DNA of 64,000 bases. It comes from Sipunculus nudus (lineage: Eukaryota > Annelida > Sipuncula > Golfingiida > Sipunculidae). The DNA is taken from contig CM049320.1 in assembly GCA_026874595.1 (NCBI GenBank), positions 13,209,488 to 13,273,487 of the forward strand. Direction: 5' to 3'. A program made the position numbers and the translations under genes. The notes beneath the pieces are model-generated. The model did not search any database. It had not been told where the DNA came from and worked only from the letters and a program-made list of their open reading frames with translations. Numbering within the stretch: the stretch's first letter is position 1; each line of letters begins with the position of its first letter. This document shows, piece by piece, positions 1 to 12,004 of the stretch.

Positions 1-44
1 GTTGCACCACGTTAATGTCGTTTGATTACGTTCATTTACATATA

Positions 45-700
45 TGATCCAGAACCTATTCCAGACCATAATTTGAAAATTTGATCTATATTCACCACGC
101 AAAATAATTATGATTCGCTGGTTTTCTATATTTTGGCCGAGGCTATTAGTCATGACCTTTTGACCCCTGTTGACCCAATGTTGACCTAATTTTAATATTT
201 TATATATTATCTGAACGGACTTGGTAAATGCAACAATTTGGTGGGTACTTTATTGTTCTAGGTTAAACATTGATGGAGTTCAAGTCATTTAAATATTTAA
301 CCTACACCTAATATGGAGTTCCTCACAAAATCCTTAATATTGTACCAGTGTCTTTTGTTCAGGTGCTTTTATTTTGAGGAATCCTTGCACATGTATGAGC
401 CAAACATTCTAAGCGTATGGTTAAACCCACATCAGGCCATAAATTGACCATTTAATCTAATTCCGCCATGCACAGGAAAAATGAGTCGTCAGTTTCTAGA
501 TTTTAGGCATGGGGAAATTCTCATGACCTTTGACCCCTGTTGACCTCAATATTGACATTATTTTCACATTTTACATATCATCTGAACGGACCTGATAAAT
601 GCAATACAATGAGGGGTACCTTGTTATTATGGGTTAAATAGTTTAGAGTTATGGTCATTTTTATTTCCCCTACCCCTAAGACTGGTGACGAAAACTTAAG
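45..700. repeat. Diverged tandem duplication, unit ~355 bp
   Basis: Two copies can be aligned by eye, roughly 45-395 and 396-700. Both contain TCATGACC..TTGACCCCTGTTGACC (about 150-175 and 521-548), then ATCTGAACGGAC (about 210 and 580) and a TGGAGTT/TAGAGTT stretch followed by a CTACACCTA/CTACCCCTA block. Divergence is high, so this is an old duplication of an unnamed dispersed repeat. No coding signal. Confidence 0.6.
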
Positions 701-1321
701 TTGTTACAGTGTGAAAAAAACCCAGCCCGGAAGCACTAGTGAGTCCCAGTTTTTTTCAGTGTCAACAGCCTAAAAATCGAAGTATAGGCTCACAGCAATA
801 CGAAAAAAAATAGGTTTAGCTGATTGATATGGGGGGGGGGGGGGGGAGATTCAAGGTGGGTTCCTCCAGCCCACGGACTTAGTCTATTGTTTTTCTACCG
901 GCACTCAAAACGATAAAGTTCTATTTATATTAGGTAAACGCGTAATTAAGAATATTTAAGGAATATTTAATCAGAAATATGTAAGCCTAGAATTTTGACA
1001 TTCTTGCAACACTATTAATACTGAAAACATAAGAAGCAGTTACTAAAACATCAATGATAATTTATAATGTGTGAAAAATTGTCCATTGTTTTAATCAAAA
1101 CTAACAGTAATTACTTGTCTCAAATGCTTTATTCGTTAATATCAGTTTCGCATTAATTTCTTGAAAATTCAGAGACAGTTCAATGGTATATATCTCGTTA
1201 TAGTGTGTAAAAAAAATACAATAATGCGAGATTATGTAAACTGGCCAAAATGGGTTTAAGATAAACTCTTAAGAAAATATGTGAAAAACTGGAATGGCTA
1301 TATGTATATATATATATATAT

Positions 1322-1387
<66 letters not shown>

Positions 1388-2553
1388 TCGATGGTTCGTG
1401 AGAAATATATCTCTTTTTAAGATGGCGTAAACGATTATGTTGTTTCGAGAAAATAGGGAAAACCTTTTTGAAAGTTTATTTTTTTCCTTGGTCTCTCACT
1501 GTAAAGTGAATGAAGGTGGCAGTTGTTCAACATGAATCCATATTTTGGATCTGATCCCTTCCCTCCTGAATTATTCTTTAACATTTAATACCATGTATAA
1601 AAAAGTGATGCCAGATGTTCAGACTGTAGGTTTCAAACTCATGAAGAGGCGCTAGTTTAACTTCCATGCTTGTCAACTAGTAATTAGGTCATCCACGAAG
1701 ACAAAGCTTCCATTCCATATATGCGTATGCAGATCGTATGCGTATACGGCACTTAATTACGTGTTTAATTTATTCAAAGAAGGAAAAGATGGCGCTCGAG
1801 CGCCGTAGTTGAGGAAGTCATGAAACCCTTACCTAGGCAACCCTTCGGCAACGAAAAAAGATGATATCTAATTGAATGTTTATTTATTATATATTTACTA
1901 TTAGGCCCAAAAATTAGGAGAATTTCAGAGAAGATAGAGATGAAAATAAATAATAAAATGGGTGCAAGGTAAGATAAAGCTGACTTAAAAGGCTGCTTCC
2001 TTTGAGGATGTGATGCAAGTATATTTTTACATAGGATGTGGTAGGATTATGTCTAGAGGAGAAACGAATGTAGGCCTATAACATATGCATATGTATCGGA
2101 TATTCGCATATATATACGCCGAAATAACATGATGTGTCCGATTCTCAGCCCCATACGCACACATCGCGTACACGTATATGTAATGCCACCTTCATATTTC
2201 TATATTATATATACCTCCATTCGTGTAAAAAAAAAATTCAAAGCATACTCAGACAAGCTAAACAGGCATGCTCCTGCAAAAAGGTCATTGTACCTCATGT
2301 TTAAGTGTCACCTCCATCTATAGGGCTAATTTAAATTTCTATCAGTCATATAACTTGAAATGTTACTTAATTAATATTGTTCCTAATTATCAACTGTAAT
2401 AATTGTCAACAACATTTTTTTGCGAAGGGGGTATAGCCTATACCAGTCTAACAATTTTCATTGTGTAGCCTTGGCACACTGACGCTAGATTTGTACTCTG
2501 GCACCTTCAAGTAACAAAATATCACATGCACATAGCAAACCCAATTAAAAAGG
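701..2553. other. Gene-free stretch with simple repeats
   Basis: No open frame here resembles a protein. It contains a 16-base G run (831-846), an (AT)n microsatellite (1303-1385) and a 14-bp perfect palindrome GGCGCTCGAGCGCC (1791-1804). The rest is ordinary AT-rich sequence. Confidence 0.6.
1303..1385. repeat. (AT)n microsatellite
   Basis: About 80 bases of nearly pure TA dinucleotide with a few G interruptions at its left edge. Confidence 0.95.
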
Positions 2554-2993
2554 GGTCGGTCTTTTTACCGAGCGCTACCGAGCGTACCGAGCGCTACCGA
2601 GCGCTAGCGCTCGGTAGGACTTTTTACCGAGCGCTACCCCGGATTCACACCAGGCATCGCTTTGACCAGCGTTGGGCTACCGAGCGCTCGGACTTTTTAC
2701 CGAGCGCTATCCTGGGGTCACACAAGTCATTGCTCTGACCCACGTGGGGCTACCGAGCGCTTGGGGCTTTTTACCGAGCGTTACCCTGCTCTTACAACGG
2801 GAATTAAGTGTTCTTACATACTTCAATCATCTTGGGACTAACGAGCGCTAAGGGCTTTTTGCCGAGCGCTACCATCGCGCACATGATAAATAATGGAGTT
2901 TTAACCACATTCAACACAAAATATCATATTTAATTATTTACATTGTTTCTGTTTATATAACATGAATAAGCAATGCTTATGTTATCTTTCCCA

Positions 2994-2997
<4 letters not shown>

Positions 2998-3079
<82 letters not shown>
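2998..3079. repeat. (TC)n followed by (AT)n microsatellite
   Basis: About 50 bases of TC dinucleotide run directly into about 30 bases of AT dinucleotide, inside fold-back element A. Further degenerate TC-rich tracts lie at about 3210-3320 and 3375-3440. Confidence 0.95.
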
Positions 3080-3081
<2 letters not shown>

Positions 3082-3657
3082 TGCTATAAAAAATTATATA
3101 TGTAATCTATATATCAAGCAGTAAATCCTGTATTAATTTTTATAATATAATATATATACCCTAAATGAATATATATGTATTTTTGATTACATTAATTCCC
3201 TCTTATTCCGGTTCTTCTCTCTTTCTCTCTCTGTTTCTCTTACTGTCTCTCTTTCTATTTCTCTCCCTTTCTTTCTTTATCTCTCTCTCTTTTCTTTCTT
3301 TTTTCTCTCTCCTACATATATCGGATAAATATTATATATAAAATAGGTCTTTGGTACCTTTCCCTCTAATTCAGGTTCTTCTCTCTCTCTGCCTGTCTCT
3401 CTTTCTTTCTCTCTCTTTCATTCTTTCTCTCTCTCCTTTATAGCCTATATCGGATAAATATTATATATAGGTATTTCTACAGAAAACGTCGCATTTCAAG
3501 GGTTCTCTTGGTGATTTTTTTTAATCTTGATTTTAATATAACAAAACTTAATTTGTAGAAAAATATCGTTAGAATTGTAAAATAATGCAAGTAGTGCACT
3601 TTTCAGTTTCCTTTTTTTTTTAAATAGTCCAGGTAAGGGGAAAATATGAACCTTTTT

Positions 3658-4653
3658 CTCGACACCGTGACACGCAGTAAAATCTCACTTGCACATTTCA
3701 GACATTGTTTTGACTAGATTTTTTTGTGATTTTCGATAAAATTAAAATTAATAGCCTTTGATAAAATCAAAAAAATAAATTTCAGTTATGAATTTAACAA
3801 AAAAAAGTGTGTAAAAAAGAACATATTTTCTTCTTTTTAATTAACTTTTGAAAACAAAAATTGTCTCTATTCCTATTTTTGCTTCCAGAGGGGTGCATTT
3901 GCAGGGATTTACCGGACAAAGTACTTTGGTACATCTACCTTCAGAATTTAAGTCGAAATACCTTGATAATTTTTTTGAATCCACAAAAATAAAATTTAAA
4001 CATGGTTTTAAATCCTCTGGGTAACGGTGTTGAGCATAGATAACGGTGTTGAGCATAGGAAACGGAGTCGAGCTTCTGAAGTAAAAATAACCGTAGTGAC
4101 TACTTGAATACCAGTATTATGTAATATAACAAGCAAATGCCTGTTTGAATAGAAGAAACTCAAATGTTTAAAATATTTAGCCCAAAATATGTTTCAAATT
4201 CTATTTCAATAATTTGGATTTAATACCAAGTTCTCGACACCGTTACCTTGCTCTCGACACCGTTATTTTTCATGCAGGTAACGGTTTCGAGTGGTAACGG
4301 TGCTGAGATTTTTTCATCTATACGTTAAATGCAGGACAAAAATTACTTCCATACCGTGCCTAAGAGGGCAGCACGAGTTATCACTACTAGAACAACAAGA
4401 GGAAGCCATTTTCGAAGTGTTATATGTGACGGTTAATTTTTCGCAGGTGTAAGAGTGTCGAGTCCAAATAAACATACGGTGATTTTTTAACCCTTTAATG
4501 ATTAACAGAGAACACTGATATGTCAGTTACTAAATTTAATTGTGGATTATGTGTACAAAATTTCCTGAACTCTAATAAACGCTGCTCCCTGCATCAGCAA
4601 AGTGGTTTCTGTTCACGCGCTGCAAGGTCAAAAGGTCAGGTAACGGTGCCGAG
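3658..4653. repeat. Cluster of GTAACGGTGTCGAG motifs in both orientations
   Basis: A 14-15 base motif appears about nine times within 1 kb in the core of element A. Forward-like copies lie near 4020, 4040, 4060, 4278, 4294, 4446 (weak) and 4640. Reverse copies (CTCGACACCGTTACC) lie near 3658, 4233 and 4253. Spacing is irregular apart from the 20-base spacing at 4020-4060 and 4233-4253. The motif differs from the arm word ACCGAGCGCT. Function unknown; it could be a binding site for the mobilising transposase or the relic of a second nested palindromic element. Confidence 0.7.
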
Positions 4654-5096
4654 AATATTTTGGGAGACATACTTTTTATATCCAAATTTTTGTATTAAAA
4701 ACAAGGAAAAATCAAGCAAAATTATCATCTTAATAAACATTCACCGCTGTTACAACGTGGAAAACAAAATCTATATAAATGGAACAGTGGTTACAGAAAA
4801 ACGCTGTTTTGAATTTAAGATCCGAGAGAAAGGGACAACGGAAATTTAAGGGTATTGTAACATTTGCAGCTTTTTTTCTGTATGTATTTCTGCCCCGATT
4901 TAAATTATTTTTATCTCATAATAATGGTTATATCTTTAGCAACAATCTGAATGGTTATTCATATCATTTTTAGCATTTGCTAATTTCTCAGTAACAAATA
5001 TAGTTTCGGGACATGAAATGCGACATTTTTTGTAGAAATACCCATATAGGCTATGGTAAAGCGCTCTCTTTTTCTTTACACTGTCTCTTTCGCTCG

Positions 5097-5224
<128 letters not shown>

Positions 5225-5545
5225 TATATTCTGATATATATAAATATATAGCATAATTTTAAATTATATATTATATTTATATAGGCTACTGATCGATAAA
5301 TGAATAAATTATTTAAACATATATGTCGAATTTATATGTATGTTTATCGTAATATAAATATACACACACACACACCTAGCGCTCGGTAGTCCCGAGTATG
5401 TAAAACACTGCCCGTTGTTAGGGCAGGGTAGCGCTCGGTAAAAAGTCCGAGCGCTCGGTAGCCCCACGCGGGTCAGAGCAATGCCTTGTAATGAATCCAG
5501 GGTAGCTCTCGGTACGCTCGGTAGCGCTCGGTAAAAAGACCGACC

Positions 5546-6059
5546 TGGGCACCAGACTATCAGTGTGGTTCGATCTGATTTAGGCTGGTACCCAGCGGTA
5601 TAAGCGGTATCCTGACATTAGTGCTAGGTATCAGTCTAACACTGGTTGTAAACATCCGGATTGACTGAGCGTGTACAGGTGCTTGGCTGTTACACGGGTT
5701 GCTACCGATTGTGCAAGACGCCCTGACGTATACGGTCAGTCATATATATGTACGATAAGTTAAACTGGTACTTCCTCAGTTCTCGAGCGAGACCTGGAGA
5801 GTTTACAGCAAAGTGAATGACAGATACTGCTGACGTTAGGTAAAATTGTCACAATAATATTCAGTAACCTGTAACTGAAAGATAGGACATATTTAGGACG
5901 TATTTTTGAGTTACAGTTAATAATATTAACATTAACACCAATACATCGTTGTGCCTTTATTATCATTTTCAACGGTTATTAATATAATTATTTCCCTGTA
6001 TTATTAATATTTTTACAGTATCATAATAAAATTGTATATATTGACTTATTGTGTAAGGT

Positions 6060-6109
<50 letters not shown>

Positions 6110-6110
6110 G

Positions 6111-6160
<50 letters not shown>

Positions 6161-6384
6161 AGTTGTATGCTGGCAGTTATATATTATGATGGTGAAGTAT
6201 TAATTGTTTAGATTAATTTGCAATAAAGAACCGACACTAAACAGAATTATGCCAGATATTTGGACTCAGTTTGATTAGCTCACTTAATTCAGGTTTCTGA
6301 CCAAACAAATGCTGATTGCTCCTTACTTTTTTAAGAATAATTAAGGAAAAAAGTAAGCATATTTAGATTCCTGTTTTATTTTAG
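5546..6384. other. Upstream region of the NADAR gene
   Basis: This 840-base interval separates fold-back element A from the first recognised exon. Its left part (about 5560-5840) is richer in CpG than its surroundings and ends with a usable donor-like sequence, GACGTTAG followed by GTAAAATT at about 5831. A non-coding first exon could therefore lie here, but nothing proves it. An (AT)n tract follows at 6063-6160. Confidence 0.35.
6063..6160. repeat. (AT)n microsatellite upstream of the NADAR gene
   Basis: Almost 100 bases of TA dinucleotide with a few G interruptions, about 290 bases before the proposed start codon. Confidence 0.95.
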
Positions 6385-6448
6385 GTGTTTAGTCACGAAG
6401 CTGTCTACAACACCAGTAACTGAGGCTCAACATAGCAACAAGAACAAA

Positions 6449-7067
6449 ATGGAAAAACCAACTAAAAGAATCAGATTAGAAAAGGATGGACACAAGGTCT
6501 ATTCTACAAAAGATGAACAAGAAAAAATGGTCAAGAAAAATTCAAGCAAAGTGGAGACAGAACACCGGTCAAGGCAGCTTGACAAGGATGCCAGAAAAGA
6601 CAGTGTAGACTCAGAGACTGGTAATGATAAAACAGAGCCCTCTGATGATGGAAGGGGTCAGGTAAAAAAATCTGATACCAAATATGGGGCAAATAAAAAA
6701 AAAGATACATCTGCTGGTCCAGGTGACTGGTCATGGTTAGGTGATATGGAAGTTAATGAACTGGCGGACGGTTTTTCTCAGAAAAATTCCCAGCAACAAG
6801 AGGGACAGAAATCAAAACAGGGCAGAAAAGGATCACCAAGAGTCAGTAAAAAAGGTGGAGGGAATAAGTCAAAAAAGGGACGGTCACCTCGAGGTAGTTC
6901 GCAAGGAAATGCCCATGAATCAGTGATAGTAAAGTCTGACTCTGGTGAAGTGTTCACCATGTTTTCTGGCTGGCAAAATCCTTTCAGTCAACACCATCCA
7001 GCTAAATTTGAGGTTGAGGGCATCGAGTACAACTGTACAGAACAATACATGATGAGGATGAAAGCAG
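6449..7067 (+). CDS. NADAR gene exon 1: basic N-terminal region and start of domain
   Basis: Encodes residues 1-206 plus the first base of codon 207. It ends GAAAGCAG followed by GTGAGA, a strong donor. The last 40 residues hold the first NADAR motifs, up to TEQYMMRMKA. Before them comes a low-complexity region with one less disordered patch, WSWLGDMEVNELADGF, at about residues 92-108, of unknown role. Confidence 0.85.
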
Positions 7068-9158
7068 GTGAGAATTTTAAGCTCAAATCAGGAGCATTAC
7101 TTTTTCCATTATATTTCTCCTTATGTTTTATTAAGATATGTCATCTGTTCAATAAATAAATTAATAAATCAATAAGTTAGATTTCAAATTGGCCTATTCT
7201 GTAGAATTTCAATTGCCATATTGGATGTATAATCATTTCCGTTGTAAGTATCACATGTATTCAAAAATTTTCATTCATTATGTCAAATCTGCTTACTGCA
7301 GCAAGAAATAAAATTCCTGACTCATTATTTAACCATATCTGAATAAAGAACAACCCACAAGCAAATGCCACTTGCCTGTTTCTGAAGTTTGGAAAATACA
7401 GTTATATCAATACATATATACAGAATTGAATCATTATTTAAAAGTATCTTTTTAATTTCTGATACATATATGTTGAGCTATCCCCTTGATCCATGTGTTC
7501 TGTCATCTATTCCCTGTTCTTTATGTGTTAATTATATGTGTCATATTGCAATGATCACATTAAGTAGGGATGTAAAGCACATCTAGTTTGATATTGAGGG
7601 ATTTCAGAAATATGTATTGTAGGATGTATTATATAGGATAAATATATAGGATAAATTATATAATAATGATCTAAAATTATTTTTCATAAGTTTTTCAAAT
7701 GAATCCCTGCTATTGAAATATGTAGTCAGAACTACATAGTCTGACAATAGTCAGAACTGTTTACACAGTTGCTGAATGGCTTGTTATATTGTTTTCTTTT
7801 CAGTATTGTTTAAAGATTCAGAAATGGAGAAACAAATCATGAGCACTGATGATCCCAAAAAACAGAAACGCTTTGGTCGTCAGGTGAAAAACTTTGATCA
7901 GGACAAATGGGAAAAGGCATGCTGGGAGATTGTAGAAACAGCAAACATGGCCAAGGTATACTGACTTCTATGCAGTCACTTGAATTATCCACAGAGTGTG
8001 CTTGACCATATGACTGAGTGGGAAAAGATTGATGCAAGCATTTATGCACGATGGTTCCAAATAATTTTAAATATTTTAATAATTTACAGCTTAATTGAAT
8101 TTGAGTCATGCTGAACTTTCATGATCGGTCTTAAACTCTTAACTCTGATTTTCATGTGCCAGTTCTAATTCAGCAATCATACATTTGACATTTGGTCATA
8201 AAATTGATATGGTGTTATACTTTATAACCTTTCATTTTCAAATTTTGAATTAAATCAATTAACAGGTAAAAATTAATACATTTTCTTTGTTATTAATGCA
8301 CAAATTGGCTTATGGTTTAGTTTGTAGAGCGTTCATGGATATCTTTTCAGATTTTGTCAGACTTGCAGTGTAATGGTAAATTTGAGCCTGATGAATAGCA
8401 GTTATGTCAGAGTATCGGCAAAATAATCAAAGTGTGCATTTGACCATCAGGGTAAAAATATACTTCAGTCAGACATGTAGTTCAGTCATTATGTAATATT
8501 TGAACAAATTAGGAGCAACTTTTTCCCAGGATGTTACTGATAATTGTGAATGTTCAGCCATCAAAAGTCATGAGTCATGCTTGTCAGCTGTGCATCATGA
8601 CCCATGGGTCTTTTGTGTTTTTTTTTGTATTAGATGAAAGCTCGGGCCAACAAAGTATCTTTTCTGTGAAAAAATAGAACTGCACTGTCCCCTTTCAATT
8701 ATAAAAATATGATTATCTGTGAATGTGATGAGGTGTTTTTATTTAATTGTGCTTGTAGGAAAATATTTCATAGAAACAGAAATGCAAGTAAGAAGACAAC
8801 CTCCCACATATCTATAAAACACTTTTTTCATGATGAACAGGGTAAGATTATTCTCTCCATTATATTTAGGAATATCCAATGTTTATTCTTAATGTTTTGA
8901 ATTTTTAGACATTTCTCTGTTCTCTTTAAGTTTTCACAAAATGAAGACCTCAAGAAGGTGATTTTTGACACTGCTGGAACAACTTTAGTTGAAGCAGCAC
9001 CCTGGGACCGTAGGTGGGGGATTGGTTTGAGAGCAACTGATCCTAGAGCAAAGAACCGGCACACTTGGAAAGGACAGAACAGATTAGGAAAAATCATAAC
9101 CAAAGTCCGTAACCAGTTGATGGCTAACGATGAACCCACAGCCTCAGTGTCAACCTAG
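6449..9158 (+). CDS. NADAR-domain protein (YbiA-like N-glycosidase), three exons
   Basis: Joined exons 6449-7067, 7804-7955 and 8931-9158 give 332 residues; phases agree and all introns are GT-AG. Residues 1-160 are hydrophilic and rich in Lys, Ser, Gln and Gly, with basic clusters (KPTKRIRLEK, KSKKGRSPRG) that could serve nuclear import or nucleic-acid binding. Residues ~165-320 are a full-length NADAR domain: NPFSQHHPAKFEVEG, TEQYMMRMKA (family Glu at 198), FGRQVKNFD, NMAKFSQN, EAAPWDRRWGIGL and WKGQNRLGK. NADAR proteins cleave N-glycosidic bonds; known members act on riboflavin-pathway intermediates or remove ADP-ribose from guanine. Which substrate applies here is unknown. ATG 6449 has a good context (AACAAAATGG). 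The frame stays open upstream to a possible acceptor ending at 6384, so an upstream exon could add residues. A poly-A signal follows at 9301. Confidence 0.88.
7804..7955 (+). CDS. NADAR gene exon 2: central helical part of domain
   Basis: The acceptor is TTTTCAG ending at 7803 and the donor is AAG followed by GTATAC. Joining the last G of exon 1 to TA gives Val 207 and restores MKAVLFKDSEMEKQ, which fits the family pattern after the first motif. The exon carries FGRQVKNFDQDKW and ends at NMAK (residue 257), phase 0. Confidence 0.87.
8931..9158 (+). CDS. NADAR gene exon 3: C-terminal part of domain
   Basis: The acceptor is TTCTCTTTAAG ending at 8930. The exon starts FSQNEDLKKVIFD, directly continuing NMAK as in bacterial YbiA-type proteins, and carries EAAPWDRRWGIGL and WKGQNRLGKIITKVRNQL. 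A 12-residue polar tail precedes the TAG stop. Confidence 0.88.
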   Translation, partial: FSQNEDLKKVIFDTAGTTLVEAAPWDRRWGIGLRATDPRAKNRHTWKGQNRLGKIITKVRNQLMANDEPTASVST

Positions 9159-9300
9159 TGACATGTAAACGTTTTTAGGATATAGTTTTGTTAAATGCAA
9201 TACTGGAAAAAGTTATATTGTATTGTTAGTCATGTCTTGTTATTTTTTTATTTATTTTGTTATGGTGTCTCCTATAGATATCTGAAAAATTGTTTTCTTA

Positions 9301-9306
9301 AATAAA
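9301..9306 (+). terminator. Poly-A signal of the NADAR gene
   Basis: Canonical AATAAA 143 bases after the stop codon, preceded by a T-rich 3' UTR. The cleavage site is expected within about 10-30 bases. Confidence 0.6.
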
Positions 9307-9329
9307 AGAAAAATACTCTGCTTCACTTC

Positions 9330-11640
9330 ATATTTACATTGTTAAATTTTCTTGATTTTCACTTTTCAGTGTTTCATTAGGGAACACTTTTTGAGAATGT
9401 GTACATTATACCACAAAAGTAAATGATTTAATATGTGCATAAAAACTTAAACACTTCATGAGGAATTAAGATTATAAATAAATTAAACAAGTGGTGATTT
9501 TTGTTTAATATTGACAGATCTTATATTCATTTCTGTAATTTGATATGTATTTCATTTACAGTTACCTTAGATAAAAAACAACATACATACAAATATATAT
9601 GTAAATATAACAAAGGTATAACAGGACTTTATTACTTGACAAATATGCACAAAACAGAAATTAACATGTAGTAGTTCTTGTTCCACTATTTTCATATGTT
9701 GCAAAGACCATTGATGACTTGGCTGTGTCTTACCTGCACATTGCGATTCTGTATCAGTTGTCATGTCCTGATAATCATGATAATATATAAGATCATTAGA
9801 AGATTGTAAAAATTTGATCCTGAAGAATCATAACCTTACACAGGCATTACATAGCATTTGTATATGAAAGCATATGTTGTTTAAATACTCTTTTTATGTT
9901 TGATAGAAACCTTTAGGGTAAAGTTTCTGAACATCAGCAAATTAATGAATGTAAAGCCACAGCATAAATACAAAAAGAAATACAAAATGGAAAAAGAAAG
10001 CACCAACCATTGATTAACTATCTATCTGCCTTATGTAGAAGTAAAAGTGTTTAAGTCAGGGATGTATGAATGATGCATGATGGAATGAATGTATTATTAC
10101 TTACAACAGCACGGGGTACTCCTGTGATAGATGTATACAAGTATATTTAAATATATATGCACTGCCAACAACAGGAAAACTTATGCACACGCGGACCATC
10201 TATCTTCAACTAATTGTGTAAAATATCATAGCCAGCTATATGACTTTTTATATATTTATATAATTACCAATGTTATCATCAGTGGCAAGCAAACAACTGA
10301 AAAAAATTCTTTTAAAAAGATGTTATATATATACTTTGTCTGTTACTTGTATAGCATCTCTTACATACACTTATGACTGTTAGCAATTTTAACAAAGGAC
10401 TCTTGGTTCTCATTTATTACATACAAGATGTGATATATAAATGTTATTGTGGGATCATAATTTTTTTTATTTGTTAAATATTTACTGATAGCTTGCTCTT
10501 GATGGGCAAGATTATTATTTCTTTGCAAAAGTTTACACGCACAAGTATGAAAAATGAAAATAGGTACAGTTTAAAAAATATATGTACCCAAAATGTCTAG
10601 GATGGTCCAGTTTGAGTGACCATAGTGAACCCTGATAGTGTGAACCCTGATAGTTTCTGATATTACCATCTCCTGGTATGTGATATAAAATAAATAATAA
10701 GTATTTAAAATGTAAAATAAAACACAATCTAACCTCAACAAAATCAATAATGAATGTACTTGGAGACATGTTTATCTATTTTGCTGTCTGATCAAAACAG
10801 TAAAACAATATAAATGATTAATGCAAACTGTAGTAATTTTTTTTCAGAAATGATATCAAAATAAAAGGAACTGAAATTTTCCTGATCTTATTCAAGGAAG
10901 ATATATATTAGAAAATGTTTGTACTCAATATCATGGTCAATTCATCATTGTTTAAAGTAATAACTGAATAAAACATTCTGATAATTAATTTAAGAGTTCA
11001 TTACAGACTGCAAAATATTGGTGTTAGCAGTGATTTAAATATTTCAATAGCTGGGCAAGCTAGATGTGCCCAGACGGTTTGCTTAAATTCAATGAGTTAG
11101 TTGGATAATTTTCTGCAAGATTGAAGCACCCGGTATCGCAGGGAATGCAGGTGTATGTGCTGCCATCTAGCTGTGAATTATAAAACCATTTCATTCTGGG
11201 TGGAATACTGAAATCTCATTGACGTCTATCAGGCATTAACTTTTTTTTTCATTTTGCATTGTTCAGTGGTATATTATTAATGGCCTGGTAGGTTGATCTT
11301 TCTTCTTAAGCCGGCGGCCATTCTGCATATCAGCCGGGCCATTTTAGAAGAGTGGCGGCATTCAACTTTCAAACACATATTGGAATAGTTCCATCATATA
11401 TCAGTAGTCCATGACATCGTTGGAAATGTTTATGTCGAGTATGGAGCCCTTTAAAAGCATGAAAAAAAGACCTTTTTTGTAGTATTGAGACCAAATAGAG
11501 CTGTTTTATACTTTATGATTAACAGTTCATTTTTTACAAGATGTATTTGTTGTGTACTGTTTAGAGTTGACTTGATAGAGAATAAAATATGCTTGTACAC
11601 TTCTGTAGTTTACTTCCTTGTTGAAACTTATTATTGAAAC
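9330..11640. other. Gene-free AT-rich stretch
   Basis: I find no coding exon, RNA gene or clear repeat in these 2.3 kb. The only odd patch is GCCGGCGGCC with CAGCCGGGCC at about 11312-11342, a short GC-rich island with partial inverted symmetry. Confidence 0.5.
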
Positions 11641-11649
11641 TATTTCCTT

Positions 11650-11800
11650 TGTTATACAGGCCTCCATCCACATTCTCGAACAGTCCCTCCTTCCATATAC
11701 AAGGGCAGATCCAGGATTTAGGAAAAGGAGGGGTCTAACTCATGAGGACAAATGACTAAATCTAAGAGAGGTCCCCAGGTCTTGAAAGGGGGGGGGGGGG
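11650..11800. repeat. Isolated degenerate unit of the 58-bp array family
   Basis: TTTGTTATACAGGCCTCCATCCACA at about 11655 closely matches ATTGTTATACAGGCCTCACTTCCACA at about 18660, on the far side of the 58-bp array. CCCTCCTTCCATATACAAGG follows, which also resembles the array unit. A run of 14 G lies at 11788-11801. Confidence 0.5.
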
Positions 11801-12004
11801 GTCCAGGCCACAAAAAAAAATGGTCTGAAACCATTAACAAGGCCTACAAACCTAATGCGTACCTGTGCAATGTGATGTACATCATGCTGCCATGCTGGAC
11901 CATTACTTTTCAAGTACGTGTGACATGTACAGTGCAAGTACTAAATATTTTGGACCCCGAGTACAAGCACCAATTACACAAACGTCACTCCTGAAATACT
12001 GACA

